The notes below the pieces were generated by a model, which did no database searches, had not been told where the DNA came from, and saw only the letters and a list, made by a program, of their open reading frames with translations. The translations under genes were made by a program, and so were the position numbers. Shown in pieces: positions 7,086-15,337 of a DNA stretch of 61,514 nucleotides. Each line of letters begins with the position of its first letter. Positions within the stretch are counted from its first letter, which is position 1. The DNA comes from Oerskovia douganii (GTDB taxonomy: Bacteria; Actinomycetota; Actinomycetes; Actinomycetales; Cellulomonadaceae): assembly GCF_015142735.1 (NCBI RefSeq), contig NZ_JACSPN010000019.1, positions 1,175-62,688 of the forward strand, in the 5' to 3' direction.

Positions 7086-8985
7086 ATGGCGAAGAAGTCT
7101 GCTGGTGGAGCCCCTGGCCTGATCGCCCTGGTCGTCGGGGTCGCCGTCGCGTACTACGCGGTGACCTGGCCCTACCAGCTGGGGACCTGGATCGCGGTCG
7201 AGATGGGCGCCGGGCTGCCCTCGACGCAGCGGTCGGTCCTCGGGTGGGTCTTCGAGGTGCTCTACCTCGTGGTGCTCGCCCTGCTCGGAGGGCGGTGGCT
7301 GTGGGTGCGTCACCGCCGGACCGCCGGACCGCCGCCGTTCGACGAGGGCACGGCGGACCTCGTCCTCGCCATGATCGACGGCGCCGTCCCGCGCTCGGAC
7401 GTCCGGGTGCCGGGCAGCGAGAAGGTCCGGCTCGTGCTCGACGGCGTCCGGCTCGTCGAGCCGCGGGGGCGCGCGGGGGCCAAGGTGCCCACGGCGGTCG
7501 GGCAGGGGACGCTGTTCGTGACCGACAAGGCCGCACGGTTCGTCGGGTCGGACGGGCGGGCGCGCGTCTGGAAGTGGGCCTCCGTCACCCAGGTCGTGCG
7601 GGGCGCCGACCACGTGCGCATCGACGTGGCGACCCGTGTCCTCGAGTGCGGGGTCGCGTTCCCGCGCGGGGCCGAGGTCGCGGGTGCCACCGCCGTCCTG
7701 TGGGCCACCCGCGCGGCGCAGGGGGCGAGCGCCGACGAGCTCGGTCAGATCGCCGAAGGGCTGCGGGAGACCGCCCGGTCGGTCGAGCGACAGGCCGCCG
7801 CTCAGCCCGCGGCGCCCCGGCCGCTCTCGCAGCGTGCGCGCCTCACCGCCGTCGCCGGGGGGGGGCCGCCCGGCGCTCGTGTCGACCGGCGCGGTCGCGG
7901 TCGCGATCAGGGCTTCGCCCGCCGCGGGCCCCGTGATCGAGGCCGACGCCGTCACGCGGAGCGACCTCCTCGACGCGCCCGAGGTCGGGCTGGTCGAGGT
8001 CGACCCCGAGGTGGTCGCGGCGAGCGACGCCGTGACCGCCGACCCGGCCGACCTCGTGCGCTTCGACGACGCGGTGGCGGGGGCGGGCGCCGAGACCGCG
8101 CTCGCCACGCTCGCCACGCTCGAGGTCAAGGGCCGCGCCCCGAAGACCGGGTACGACCGTGAGCAGTTCGGGCCCGCGTGGGCCGACACCGACCGCAACG
8201 GCTGCGACACCCGCAACGACCTGCTGCGGCGCGACCTGACCGGCGAGACCTTCAAGCCCGGCACGCAGGACTGCGTCGTGCTCACCGGAACCCTCGCCGA
8301 CCCGTACACCGCGACGACCATCGCGTTCCAGCGGGGGAGCGCGACCTCGAGCGCGGTCCAGATCGATCACGTCGTCGCCCTGTCCGACGCCTGGCAGAAG
8401 GGTGCGCAGCAGCTCGACGCCGAGACCCGGAAGAGGTTCGCGAACGACCCGCTCAACCTGCTCGCCGTCGACGGGCCGGCCAACCAGGCCAAGGGCGCGG
8501 GCGACGCCGCGACCTGGCTCCCGCCGAACCGCGCCTACCGCTGCGAGTACGTCGCGAGGCAGGTCGCGGTCAAGGCCGCCTACGGACTGTGGGTCACGCA
8601 GGCCGAGCGCGACGCGATCGCGCGCGTCCTGTCGGACTGCCCGGGGCAGCTCCTCCCGACCGGTGACGGCGCCTACGCGGCCCAGGCGGCGCTCGAGCCC
8701 GCCGGCGACCCGGTGGTCCCGGTCGTGCCCGTGCCGGTCCCGGCGCCCGGGCCGGATCCCGTGGTGGTCCTTCCCGACCCGGCGCCCGTCGTGGTTCCCG
8801 ACCCGGTGCCGGTCCCGCCGGCCCCGGCCCCGGCCCCTGCTCCGGAGCCCGAGCCCGCCCCGGTCGACGTCTACTACCAGAACTGTGACGCGGTGCGGGC
8901 TGCGGGGGCGGCCCCGATCGTCGATGGCGACCCCGGGTTCCAGCGCAAGTTCGACCGTGACGGGGACGGGGTCGGGTGCGAGTAG
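7086..8985 (+). pseudogene. Membrane PH-like/HNH (DUF1524) nuclease/excalibur gene, frame broken at a G9 run
   Basis: One coding unit appears to be split between two frames. From the ATG at 7086 (GGAGG eight bases upstream), frame A encodes two membrane helices and a PH-like beta domain (GTLFVTDKAARFVGSDG to VATRVLECGVAF). At nine consecutive G (7857-7865) sensible coding moves to the next frame. That frame gives a hydrophobic stretch, then a DUF1524 HNH domain (GYDREQFGPAWADTDRNGCD, IDHVVALSDAW, NDPLNLLAVDG, WLPPN), a Pro-Val/Pro-Ala linker, and a C-terminal excalibur motif (NCDAVRAAG with DRDGDGVGCE). Removing one G restores one protein of about 630 residues. A sequencing error is as likely as a true mutation. 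Alternatively the second part is a separate secreted nuclease starting at GTG 7879, though no ribosome site or good signal peptide supports that. Confidence 0.7.
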
Positions 8986-8990
8986 AGGAT

Positions 8991-9022
8991 TCTAAAGAAC
9001 CCTTGCGCAAGACTTCTTTAGA
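8991..9022. promoter_or_regulatory. 32-bp palindromic operator ahead of the ArsR-MFS operon
   Basis: TCTAAAGAA (8991-8999) is the exact reverse complement of TTCTTTAGA (9014-9022), and the centre holds CTTGCGCAAG (9002-9011), itself a perfect palindrome sharing the same axis. Only the bases between these blocks break symmetry. It ends 17 bases before the regulator's ATG and overlaps the place where the promoter must be, so it is the likely autoregulatory site. Confidence 0.75.
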
Positions 9023-9038
9023 GTTGTAGCGTGCGGAC

Positions 9039-9689
9039 ATGCCGCTCACGTCCGACGACGACGCTCCCCCGCCCGCGCACGTCCCCGCGCCGGCGCAGCG
9101 CGAGGCGATCACGACCTCCGACCCGGAGCGCATCCGCGCCCTGGCGCACCCGCTGCGCCTCGCGATCCTCGACCTGCTCGACGACGAGGGACAGGCCACC
9201 GCGACGCGCTGCGCCGAGGTCACGGGGGAGTCGGTCGCGAGCTGCTCGTTCCACCTGCGCATGCTCGCCAAGTACGGGTTCGTCGAGCCCGCCGAGAGGA
9301 TCGGCCGCGAGAAGCCGTGGAAGCCCGTGGGCTCGAGCCGGAACTCTCGGTACGACCCCGAGCAGCCCGGGTCGCTGCGGGCCACGGGGGAGCTCGCGCG
9401 CATGGTCGTCGACCGCGAGGCGGCTCGCGTCAAGGACTGGATCGACAGCGTGGCCCACGAGTCGCCGGAGTGGGTGCTGGCCTCGCTGATGACCAAGAGC
9501 TCGTTCTGGGCCACGGCGGAGGAGCTCGACGAGCTCTCGCGCGAGCTCGAGAGGATCACCGACCGCTTCGAAGGGCGCTGGGCTCACCCCGAGCTGCGGC
9601 CCGAGGGCGCACGGCCCGCGCGGTTCTTCGGCGTCGTCAACGCGGACCCGGCCGCCCCGGGGGCTCGGGCCGACGAGCCCCGCTCATGA
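9039..9689 (+). CDS. ArsR/HTH-family winged-helix regulator
   Basis: A 216-residue winged-helix protein. The HTH spans about residues 28-95: RIRALAHPLRLAILDLLDDE, then ATRCAEVTGESVASCSFHLR as the recognition helix, and a wing after MLAKYGFVEPAE. The C-terminal 110 residues are helical, as in large HTH_20-type regulators usually paired with transporters. It overlaps the downstream MFS gene by four bases (ATGA), so the two are co-expressed. No Shine-Dalgarno precedes the ATG, which suggests a leaderless transcript starting beside the palindromic operator at 8991-9022. Regulator of the efflux gene is inferred; the ligand is unknown. Confidence 0.88.
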   Translation: MPLTSDDDAPPPAHVPAPAQREAITTSDPERIRALAHPLRLAILDLLDDEGQATATRCAEVTGESVASCSFHLRMLAKYGFVEPAERIGREKPWKPVGSSRNSRYDPEQPGSLRATGELARMVVDREAARVKDWIDSVAHESPEWVLASLMTKSSFWATAEELDELSRELERITDRFEGRWAHPELRPEGARPARFFGVVNADPAAPGARADEPRS

Positions 9690-10969
9690 CCACGGACGCC
9701 GGGGCGGTGCCCGTCGAGCGCGCCCTGCGCACGCGCCCCTTCGCGTTCCTGACGGTCGCATGGGGCTTCACCAACTTCGCGGACTCGGTGCTCGCGATCA
9801 TCTTCGCGGTCTGGGTCAAGGACCTCACGGGCTCGAACGGGACCGCGGGCCTGGTGCTCGCGGCCCTGGGCCTTCCCGCGCTCGTCTCGCCGCTGCTCGG
9901 CCAGGTCGCGGACCGTGTCTCGCGCCGGCGCATGATGGTCGTCGCCTACCTCGTCGGCGCGGTCTCTCTCCTCGCACTCTTCGCGGTCCGGGGCCCTGAC
10001 CAGGTCTGGTTGATCTTCGTCGTCACGGTCCTCTACTCGGGGATCGGGTTCGCGACGGCCGCGGCCCAGTCGGGGCTCGTCCGCGACCTGCTGCCCGACG
10101 AGGCGCTCGGGCCGGCGAACGGGCGCCTCACGACGATCGACCAGACGTTCCGGCTCGTCGTGCCCGTCGTCGGCGCCGGGGTCTACGTCGCGGTCGGGCC
10201 GCTGCCGCTCGTCGTCGCGGCCGTCGTCGCGTTCGTGGTCGCGGCGTTCTTCGTCTCGCGCATCGTGCTGGTCGAGACGCCCCCGACCCCGCTGGCGGAG
10301 CGTGAACCGTTCCTCGCCGAGGTCACGGCGGGTTTCCGTCACCTGGTCCGTACCGCGCCGCTCGGTGTCCTGACGGTCGCGCTCGCGGTCGCGTTCGGGG
10401 CTGTGGGAGTGCTCAACGCGGTGAGCTTCGCGATCATCGAGAACGGCCTGGGGCTGGGCCCCGAGATGCTCGGACCGATCGTGAGCGTCCAGGGCGTCAC
10501 GGCGATCGTCGCCGGGCTCACGGCGGCCCGCATGATCGGACGGATCGGGTCGCAGCGTCTGGTCGCGCTCGCGCTCGCGCTCGTGACGCTCGGCATCCTG
10601 CCCGCGCTGGGCACGAACCTCGCGGCGATCGTCGTGGGCATGGGCGCGATCGGGCTGGGCGTGACGTGGGCGATCGTCGGCTTCGTGACCGAGCGCCAGC
10701 TCAAGACCCCGGCCACGCTCCAGGGACGGACGTCGGCCGCGACGAACATGCTGCTCAACGTCCCGCAGCTCGTCATGACCGTGGTCGCGGCGGGCGCCGT
10801 CGGGGTCCTGGACTACCGCGTGCTCGTGGGCGTGACCGCTGCCGGGCTCGCTGCCTCGGCGCTGCTCGCCCTCACGGGTCCGCGCGCCACGACAGGGGAG
10901 GACGTCGCGGCGCGGTCCGGGGCGCCCGCGTCAGGTGCGGACGGGCCGAGCGCACCCGCGCAGCCGTAG
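9686..10969 (+). CDS. MFS transporter (MFS_3/EntS-like exporter)
   Basis: A 427-residue protein with about 12 membrane helices. The loop between helices 2 and 3 reads GQVADRVSRRRMMV, the MFS motif A (GxxADRxGRR type). Translation is coupled to the ArsR-type regulator by an ATGA overlap. Membership of the MFS_3 group, which contains multidrug and siderophore exporters, is inferred from the order of helices and the N-terminal RPFAFLTVAWGFTNFADSV. The substrate cannot be read from sequence. The C-terminus ends in a soluble Gly/Ala/Pro-rich tail. Confidence 0.88.
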   Translation: MTTDAGAVPVERALRTRPFAFLTVAWGFTNFADSVLAIIFAVWVKDLTGSNGTAGLVLAALGLPALVSPLLGQVADRVSRRRMMVVAYLVGAVSLLALFAVRGPDQVWLIFVVTVLYSGIGFATAAAQSGLVRDLLPDEALGPANGRLTTIDQTFRLVVPVVGAGVYVAVGPLPLVVAAVVAFVVAAFFVSRIVLVETPPTPLAEREPFLAEVTAGFRHLVRTAPLGVLTVALAVAFGAVGVLNAVSFAIIENGLGLGPEMLGPIVSVQGVTAIVAGLTAARMIGRIGSQRLVALALALVTLGILPALGTNLAAIVVGMGAIGLGVTWAIVGFVTERQLKTPATLQGRTSAATNMLLNVPQLVMTVVAAGAVGVLDYRVLVGVTAAGLAASALLALTGPRATTGEDVAARSGAPASGADGPSAPAQP

Positions 10970-11046
10970 CCGAGCATCCGCCCGGCGCCGGCCGCCTCGC
11001 GGACGGTCCCACGCCCGTCGCGCGGGTGCGGGAGTCACGGCCGAGG

Positions 11047-11073
11047 TGTCACAGGCGAGGTCCGGCCGGTGTC
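11047..11073 (+). promoter_or_regulatory. ECF41-type promoter, TGTCACA-N16-TGTC
   Basis: TGTCACA (11047-11053), 16 bases, then TGTC (11070-11073). The consensus for ECF41 sigma factors, as I recall it, is TGTCACA-N16-CGTC, so this differs at one base. It is 43 bases upstream of the ATG of the carboxymuconolactone-decarboxylase-like gene, which is followed by the ECF41 gene itself. This also argues against the alternative ATG at 11069, which falls inside the promoter. Confidence 0.7.
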
Positions 11074-11116
11074 TACATGTCGACGGACGACCCGTCGACG
11101 ACACCAGGGAGAAGCC

Positions 11117-11707
11117 ATGACCACCGAAGCCAGGATCCCCACCAGAGAGGTCACCGGCGCGTACGGGGCGCTCGTGAAGCTCGCCGCCCGCAAGATGCTG
11201 GGCCACGTGCCCGCCTCGCTCGGGGTGCTGTGGCACCACCAGGGCGTCCTGAAGGGCGCCCTGCGGATCGGTCGCAAGGTCGACGCGTGGGACGCGCTCG
11301 ACCGGGAGCTCGCGACGTACGCAGCCATGGCGGCGGCCGCGACGGTCGGCTGCGGTGCGTGCCTCGACCTCAACTACTTCCTGGCGCACGGCCACGGGCT
11401 CGACGCCGCGAAGGTCCGGGAGGTGCCGCGCTGGCGGGAGTCGTCGGTCTTCACCCCGCGCGAGCGCCGGGTCATGGAGTACGCGCAGGCCGCGAGCCTG
11501 ACCCCACCTGCCGTGACCGACGAGCTGTCCGACGCGCTCCTGGCCGACCTCGGGCCTGCTGCCCTGGTCGAGCTCGCGGCGCGGGTGGCGTTCATGAACA
11601 TGTCGGCCCGCATGAACGTCGCGCTCGGCATCCGCTCCGACGAGTTCGCGGCGGCCTGCGGGCTTCCCGCGCTCGCCGTGCCGTCGGCCTCGCAGGGCGC
11701 TGAGTAG
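11117..11707 (+). CDS. Carboxymuconolactone decarboxylase (AhpD-like) family protein
   Basis: A 196-residue helical protein. The core near residues 65-100 (LDRELATYAAMAAAATVGCGACLDLNYFLAHGHG) contains the CMD/AhpD Cys-x-x-Cys pair (CGAC) and a nearby His, a peroxidatic-like arrangement. Such proteins reduce peroxides or act as decarboxylases; here the redox version is more likely because both Cys are kept. The ATG at 11117 has GGGAGAAG upstream. It is followed four bases later by an ECF41 sigma factor gene, a well-known partnership (the 'COE' genes: carboxymuconolactone decarboxylases, oxidoreductases, epimerases). Expression is expected from the ECF41 promoter at 11047. Confidence 0.88.
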   Translation: MTTEARIPTREVTGAYGALVKLAARKMLGHVPASLGVLWHHQGVLKGALRIGRKVDAWDALDRELATYAAMAAAATVGCGACLDLNYFLAHGHGLDAAKVREVPRWRESSVFTPRERRVMEYAQAASLTPPAVTDELSDALLADLGPAALVELAARVAFMNMSARMNVALGIRSDEFAAACGLPALAVPSASQGAE

Positions 11708-11711
11708 GCTC

Positions 11712-12614
11712 GTGCAGGTGGCAGATGTCGCGCGCGTGGCCGACGACGACCCGTTCGTCGTCCATCGGAGGCTGCTCTTCACCATCGCCTACGAGATGCT
11801 GGGCTCGGCGGGTGACGCCGAGGACGTCCTGCAGGAGTCGTGGCTGCGGTGGGCGGCGTCCGACCGGTCCGAGGTCCGTGAGCCCCGCGCCTACCTCGTC
11901 CGGGTCGTGACCCGACAGGCGCTGAACCACCTCCGCACGGTGGCCCGTCGCCGCGAGGAGTACGTCGGCGAATGGCTCCCGGAACCGGTGCTGACCGGCC
12001 CCGACGTGGCGGACGACGTCGAGCTCGCGGAGAGCGTCTCGATCGCGATGCTCACCGTGCTCGAGACGCTCGGGCCGTTCGAACGAGCGGTGTTCGTCCT
12101 GCGCGAGGTGTTCGACGTCCCGTACGCGGAGATCGCGGAGACCGTCGGGAAGTCGCCGACCGCCGTGCGGCAGATCGCTCACCGCGCCAAGGGGCACGTC
12201 GCCGCGCGGCGGCCCAGGGTGCACGTCGTCCGCAGCGAGCACGAGGAGGTCGTGGCCCGGTTGGTCTCCGCGCTCAACTCGGGGGACGTCGACGGTCTTC
12301 TGAGCGTCCTCGCGCCGGACGTGGTCTCGGTCGCCGACGGCGGCGGCAAGGCACGCGGCGCGGCCCGGCGACCGATCGTCGGGGCGCAGCGGCTGGCGCG
12401 ATACCTCGTGGGAGGGATGGCGAAGGCCGGTGGATCGCTGGTCGCTGCGCCGACCCGGGTCAACGGCCGGGCGGGGATCCGGATGGAGCTGGACGGGCGG
12501 CTCGTCGGCGTGGCGAGCCTCGTCGTGGTCGGCCGCCGCGTGACGGAGGTGTACACGACGGCGAACCCCGACAAGCTCGGCTGGCTCGACACAGGGGTCG
12601 ACCTGGGCCGGTGA
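11712..12614 (+). CDS. sigJ: ECF41-family sigma factor with SnoaL-like C-terminal domain (SigJ-like)
   Basis: A 300-residue sigma factor. Region 2 spans about residues 10-80 (HRRLLFTIAYEMLGSAGDAEDVLQESWLRW) and region 4 about 110-165 (LETLGPFERAVFVLREVFDVPYAEIAETVG). A SnoaL-like extension follows. The three ECF41 signatures are all present: WLPEP in the linker, DGGGK in the extension and NPDKL near the C-terminus. In this family the fused extension replaces a separate anti-sigma factor and modulates activity. The GTG at 11712 is four bases after the partner gene, and a TAGGCT hexamer overlaps the junction, so a second promoter is possible. The physiological signal is unknown. Confidence 0.93.
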   Translation: MQVADVARVADDDPFVVHRRLLFTIAYEMLGSAGDAEDVLQESWLRWAASDRSEVREPRAYLVRVVTRQALNHLRTVARRREEYVGEWLPEPVLTGPDVADDVELAESVSIAMLTVLETLGPFERAVFVLREVFDVPYAEIAETVGKSPTAVRQIAHRAKGHVAARRPRVHVVRSEHEEVVARLVSALNSGDVDGLLSVLAPDVVSVADGGGKARGAARRPIVGAQRLARYLVGGMAKAGGSLVAAPTRVNGRAGIRMELDGRLVGVASLVVVGRRVTEVYTTANPDKLGWLDTGVDLGR

Positions 12615-12780
12615 CCCGGCCGGCGCCCGCAGCACGAGGGCACCAGCCGGACCGCCGGGCACGCCGGGCACGTGGCCCGAGGGTGAACTCACCCGACGCG
12701 TCGCCCCCCGGCGACGCACCCGGCGGCGAGTGGGCGCGCGCTCACCGGAATCGCGGCGTGCGACGGCTACTGTCTCCCGG

Positions 12781-13731
12781 ATGGACTCGACACCACGCAG
12801 CACCTCGACACGGCGCACGACCTGGCAGGACCTCCCGCCACGGGTGCGCGAGGACGTCGAGGACGTCCTCGGCGGAGAGGTGGTCGAGGCCGTGAGCCAG
12901 GCCCCAGGGGCCTCTTCGGTGAGCGCGGACCGCGTGCGCACGGCCGGGGGAGCCAGGGCGTTCGTCAAGGCCGTGAGCCGGTCGCACGACGCCGTCGCCC
13001 ACGACCTGCTGCGCCGCGAGCTCGACGTGCTGGGCCGCCTGCCCGACGCGGCGCCCGCGCCGCGCCTCCTCGGGGCGCACGACTCCGACGAGTGGGTCGC
13101 TCTCGTCATCGAGGACGTCGACGGTCGCCGCCCGACCCTGCCGTCCGAGCGTCGGGAGCTCATCGCGGTGCTCGGTGCGCTGTTCGAGCAGCCCGTGGTG
13201 CGTGCCCACGGTGCCTCGCCGTTCCCCGACGCGGCCCCCGAGCTCGCGCACACCTTCGCCGGCTGGTCCCGGCTGCGGGCCGACGACGCCCTGTCGACGC
13301 TGCCGTCCTGGGCAGCCGACCACCTCGACGAGCTCGAGGCGCTCGCGGCCGGGGCCGCCCGGGCGGTGCACGGCGACCGGCTCGTCCATCTCGGACTGCG
13401 CGTGGACGACGTGCTGATCGACGCGTCCGCCCGGGTGTGGGTCGTCGACTGGTGCTCGGCGGCGACGGGGGCCCGCTGGCTCGACGGCCTCACGCTGCTC
13501 CTCGACGCGCGCGCCGGGGGCAGCACGGTCGACGTCGACCGGATCGTGTCGTCCCACCCGTTGTTCCGGGGAGCAGCGCGCGACGACGTCGACGCGTTCC
13601 TCGCGGGACTCGCGGGGTACTTCCTCGACGCGGCACGGCAGCCCGCCCCGCTGGACCAGCCGACCCTGCGCGCTCTGCAGCGCAACCAGGGGGTCGCCGC
13701 GATCGAGTGGCTCGAGCAGCGGCGGGCATGA
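12781..13731 (+). CDS. Aminoglycoside-phosphotransferase-fold protein
   Basis: A 316-residue protein with a kinase-like (APH) fold. AFVKAVS near residues 60-66 carries the ATP-contacting Lys, ALVIEDVDGR is the hinge region, and VHGDRLVHLGLRVDDVLID gives the His-Gly-Asp catalytic block. VVDWCSAATGARWLDGLTLLLD supplies the Asp of the metal-binding motif. In true aminoglycoside kinases the catalytic block reads His-Gly-Asp-(5-6)-Asn; here the Asn position is Asp (VDDVLID), so activity should be tested. The ATG at 12781 lies after CTACTGT, a possible -10 for a near-leaderless transcript. The substrate is unknown and an antibiotic-resistance role is not supported. Confidence 0.7.
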   Translation: MDSTPRSTSTRRTTWQDLPPRVREDVEDVLGGEVVEAVSQAPGASSVSADRVRTAGGARAFVKAVSRSHDAVAHDLLRRELDVLGRLPDAAPAPRLLGAHDSDEWVALVIEDVDGRRPTLPSERRELIAVLGALFEQPVVRAHGASPFPDAAPELAHTFAGWSRLRADDALSTLPSWAADHLDELEALAAGAARAVHGDRLVHLGLRVDDVLIDASARVWVVDWCSAATGARWLDGLTLLLDARAGGSTVDVDRIVSSHPLFRGAARDDVDAFLAGLAGYFLDAARQPAPLDQPTLRALQRNQGVAAIEWLEQRRA

Positions 13732-13756
13732 TCAGCGGGGTGCGGGCGGGCGCAGG

Positions 13757-14179
13757 TCACCCGTTCCAGGGGACCTCGACGTCGAGCACCCAGGTCACCC
13801 CGAAGCGGTCCGTGAGCATGCCGTACAGCGGGGACCACTGAGCCTCCGCGAGCGGCACGAGGGTCGTGGCGCCGTCGGCGAGCCCGTCCCAGCAGCGGCG
13901 CAGCTCGTCGGGGTCCGTGCCGCGGACGGACACGAAGACCGGCATGACGCCGGGGTCGTGGCGCGTGTGCGAGGGGACGTCGTAGGCCATGACGCGGAAC
14001 CCGGCGTCGGAGGTGACCTGGCCCCACATGATCTGGTCCGCCTCGGCGGGATCGGTCACGGCGTGCGCCTCGGCGTAGGTCACGGCGGCGAGGTCCCCGC
14101 CGAAGACCGACCGGTAGAAGGCCAGGGCGTCGCGGGCGTCGCCGCGGAAGTTCAGGTGCGTCGTGGTGGTGATGGTCAT
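13757..14179 (-). CDS. VOC-family PhnB-like protein
   Basis: A 140-residue glyoxalase-fold protein with two beta-alpha-beta-beta-beta units. It begins MTITTTTHLNFRGDARDALAFY, the PhnB type opening, with FGGDLAAVTYAEAHA following and a C-terminal GMLTDRFGVTWVLDVEVPW. Members bind small ligands or metals; the specific reaction is unknown. GAGGAG lies five bases ahead of the ATG. It is divergent from a WYL-domain regulator, and a 27-bp palindrome sits between them, so its expression is probably controlled by that neighbour. Confidence 0.88.
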   Translation of the reverse strand: MTITTTTHLNFRGDARDALAFYRSVFGGDLAAVTYAEAHAVTDPAEADQIMWGQVTSDAGFRVMAYDVPSHTRHDPGVMPVFVSVRGTDPDELRRCWDGLADGATTLVPLAEAQWSPLYGMLTDRFGVTWVLDVEVPWNG

Positions 14180-14240
14180 GTCGGCTCCTCGGGCGGTTCG
14201 TTCGCGGGGCTCGTGCCCCGTCGAGGACCACTGTGCCGAT

Positions 14241-14267
14241 CCATGAGGTCAGTTCCTGTCCTCATGG
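14241..14267. promoter_or_regulatory. 27-bp palindromic operator between VOC gene and WYL regulator
   Basis: CCATGAGGTCAG (14241-14252), TTC, CTGTCCTCATGG (14256-14267): 11 of 12 arm positions are complementary. It lies 17 bases before the regulator's ATG, overlapping where the -35 must be for a -10 at TAGCAT (14272-14277). It is the obvious binding site for the WYL regulator on both genes. Confidence 0.75.
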
Positions 14268-14283
14268 TTCGTAGCATGGGGAC

Positions 14284-15318
14284 ATGTACCAGCCCGCCGG
14301 CACCGCCTCGCGGCTGCTCGCGCTGCTGTCGCTGCTCCAGGCACGCCGCGAGTGGCCGGGGCCGGTGCTCGCCGGGCGGCTGGGGGTCAGCCTGCGTACG
14401 GTGCGCCGCGACGTGGAGCGTCTGCGCGACATGGGCTACGAGATCACGGCCGGGCGAGGGTCGATCGGCGGGTACCGCCTGGACTCCGGCGCGGAGCTGC
14501 CGCCGTTGCTGCTCGACGACGACCAGGTCACGGCCATCGCCGTGGCGCTACGGGCCGTGCCGCTGGCGGGGGCGGGTGTCGACGAGGCGGCCGGGCGGGC
14601 GCTCGCCACGATCCGCCGCGTCATGCCCTCTCGGCTGCGTCACCGCGTGGACGCGCTGCAGTTCACGACGCTCACCGCCGACGCGCCCGCGAACCCGGCC
14701 GGTACGGCGGACGTGACGGACGACCTCGTGCTGCTGTCGACCGCGATCCGTGCGCGCGAGGTCGTGCGCTTCGACTACACCGCGGAGGCCGTCACCCGGA
14801 CGGGCGTCGAGGGCGCAGCAGCCACCGCCGACCTGCTGCGACCGCCCCGGCGGGCCGAGCCGCACCACCTCGTGGCCTCGCGGGGGCGCTGGTACCTCGT
14901 GGCGTGGGACCTGGGGGTCGCGGACTGGCGGATCTTCCGGGTCGACCGCATGGCCCTGCGCGCGCACACCGGTCCACGGTTCACGCCCCGGACGCTCCCC
15001 GAGGACGACGTCCGGGAGTTCGTCGCGGCACGCTTCAAGGGGTGGTCCGCGAACGACTGGCCGTGCCGCGGGAAGGTGGTCGTCGACCTTCCCGCCCGGG
15101 CCGTGGCGCCGTTCGTGGAGGACGGCGTCGTCGAGGACCTGGGCCCGGACCGGTGCAGCGTCGAGGTGGGCTCGTGGTCGTGGGTCGCCTTGGCTGCGCT
15201 GCTCGGACGCTTCGAGGCCGATGTGCACGTGCTGCAGCCGGACGAGCTCCGGGTGGCGTTCGGGGAGCTCGCCCGGCGGTTCCAGCGGGCCTCGGAGCCC
15301 GGCGACCGACCTCGGTGA
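14284..15318 (+). CDS. YafY-type HTH regulator with WYL domain
   Basis: A 344-residue regulator. An N-terminal DeoR-like HTH (residues 5-60: ASRLLALLSLLQARREW, then RLGVSLRTVRRDVERLRDMG) is followed by the WYL domain near 140-240 (EPHHLVASRGRWYLVAWD, with WRIFRVDRM) and a C-terminal WCX extension. WYL domains bind nucleotides or other ligands and turn DNA binding on or off. TAGCAT seven bases ahead of the ATG suggests a leaderless transcript. It is divergent from the VOC gene across the palindrome at 14241-14267, a common pairing in Actinomycetota; control of the VOC gene is inferred. Confidence 0.9.
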   Translation: MYQPAGTASRLLALLSLLQARREWPGPVLAGRLGVSLRTVRRDVERLRDMGYEITAGRGSIGGYRLDSGAELPPLLLDDDQVTAIAVALRAVPLAGAGVDEAAGRALATIRRVMPSRLRHRVDALQFTTLTADAPANPAGTADVTDDLVLLSTAIRAREVVRFDYTAEAVTRTGVEGAAATADLLRPPRRAEPHHLVASRGRWYLVAWDLGVADWRIFRVDRMALRAHTGPRFTPRTLPEDDVREFVAARFKGWSANDWPCRGKVVVDLPARAVAPFVEDGVVEDLGPDRCSVEVGSWSWVALAALLGRFEADVHVLQPDELRVAFGELARRFQRASEPGDRPR

Positions 15319-15337
15319 CCCGCGTGGCACCGCGACC

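Noticed and set aside
11069-11116. Upstream ATG at 11069 as the start of the CMD-family gene
   Set aside because: It lies within the ECF41 promoter; the ATG at 11117 has a ribosome site and starts the conserved protein.
12781-13731. Antibiotic resistance gene call for the APH-fold protein
   Set aside because: The fold is shared by many metabolic kinases and the catalytic block is atypical; no resistance context.
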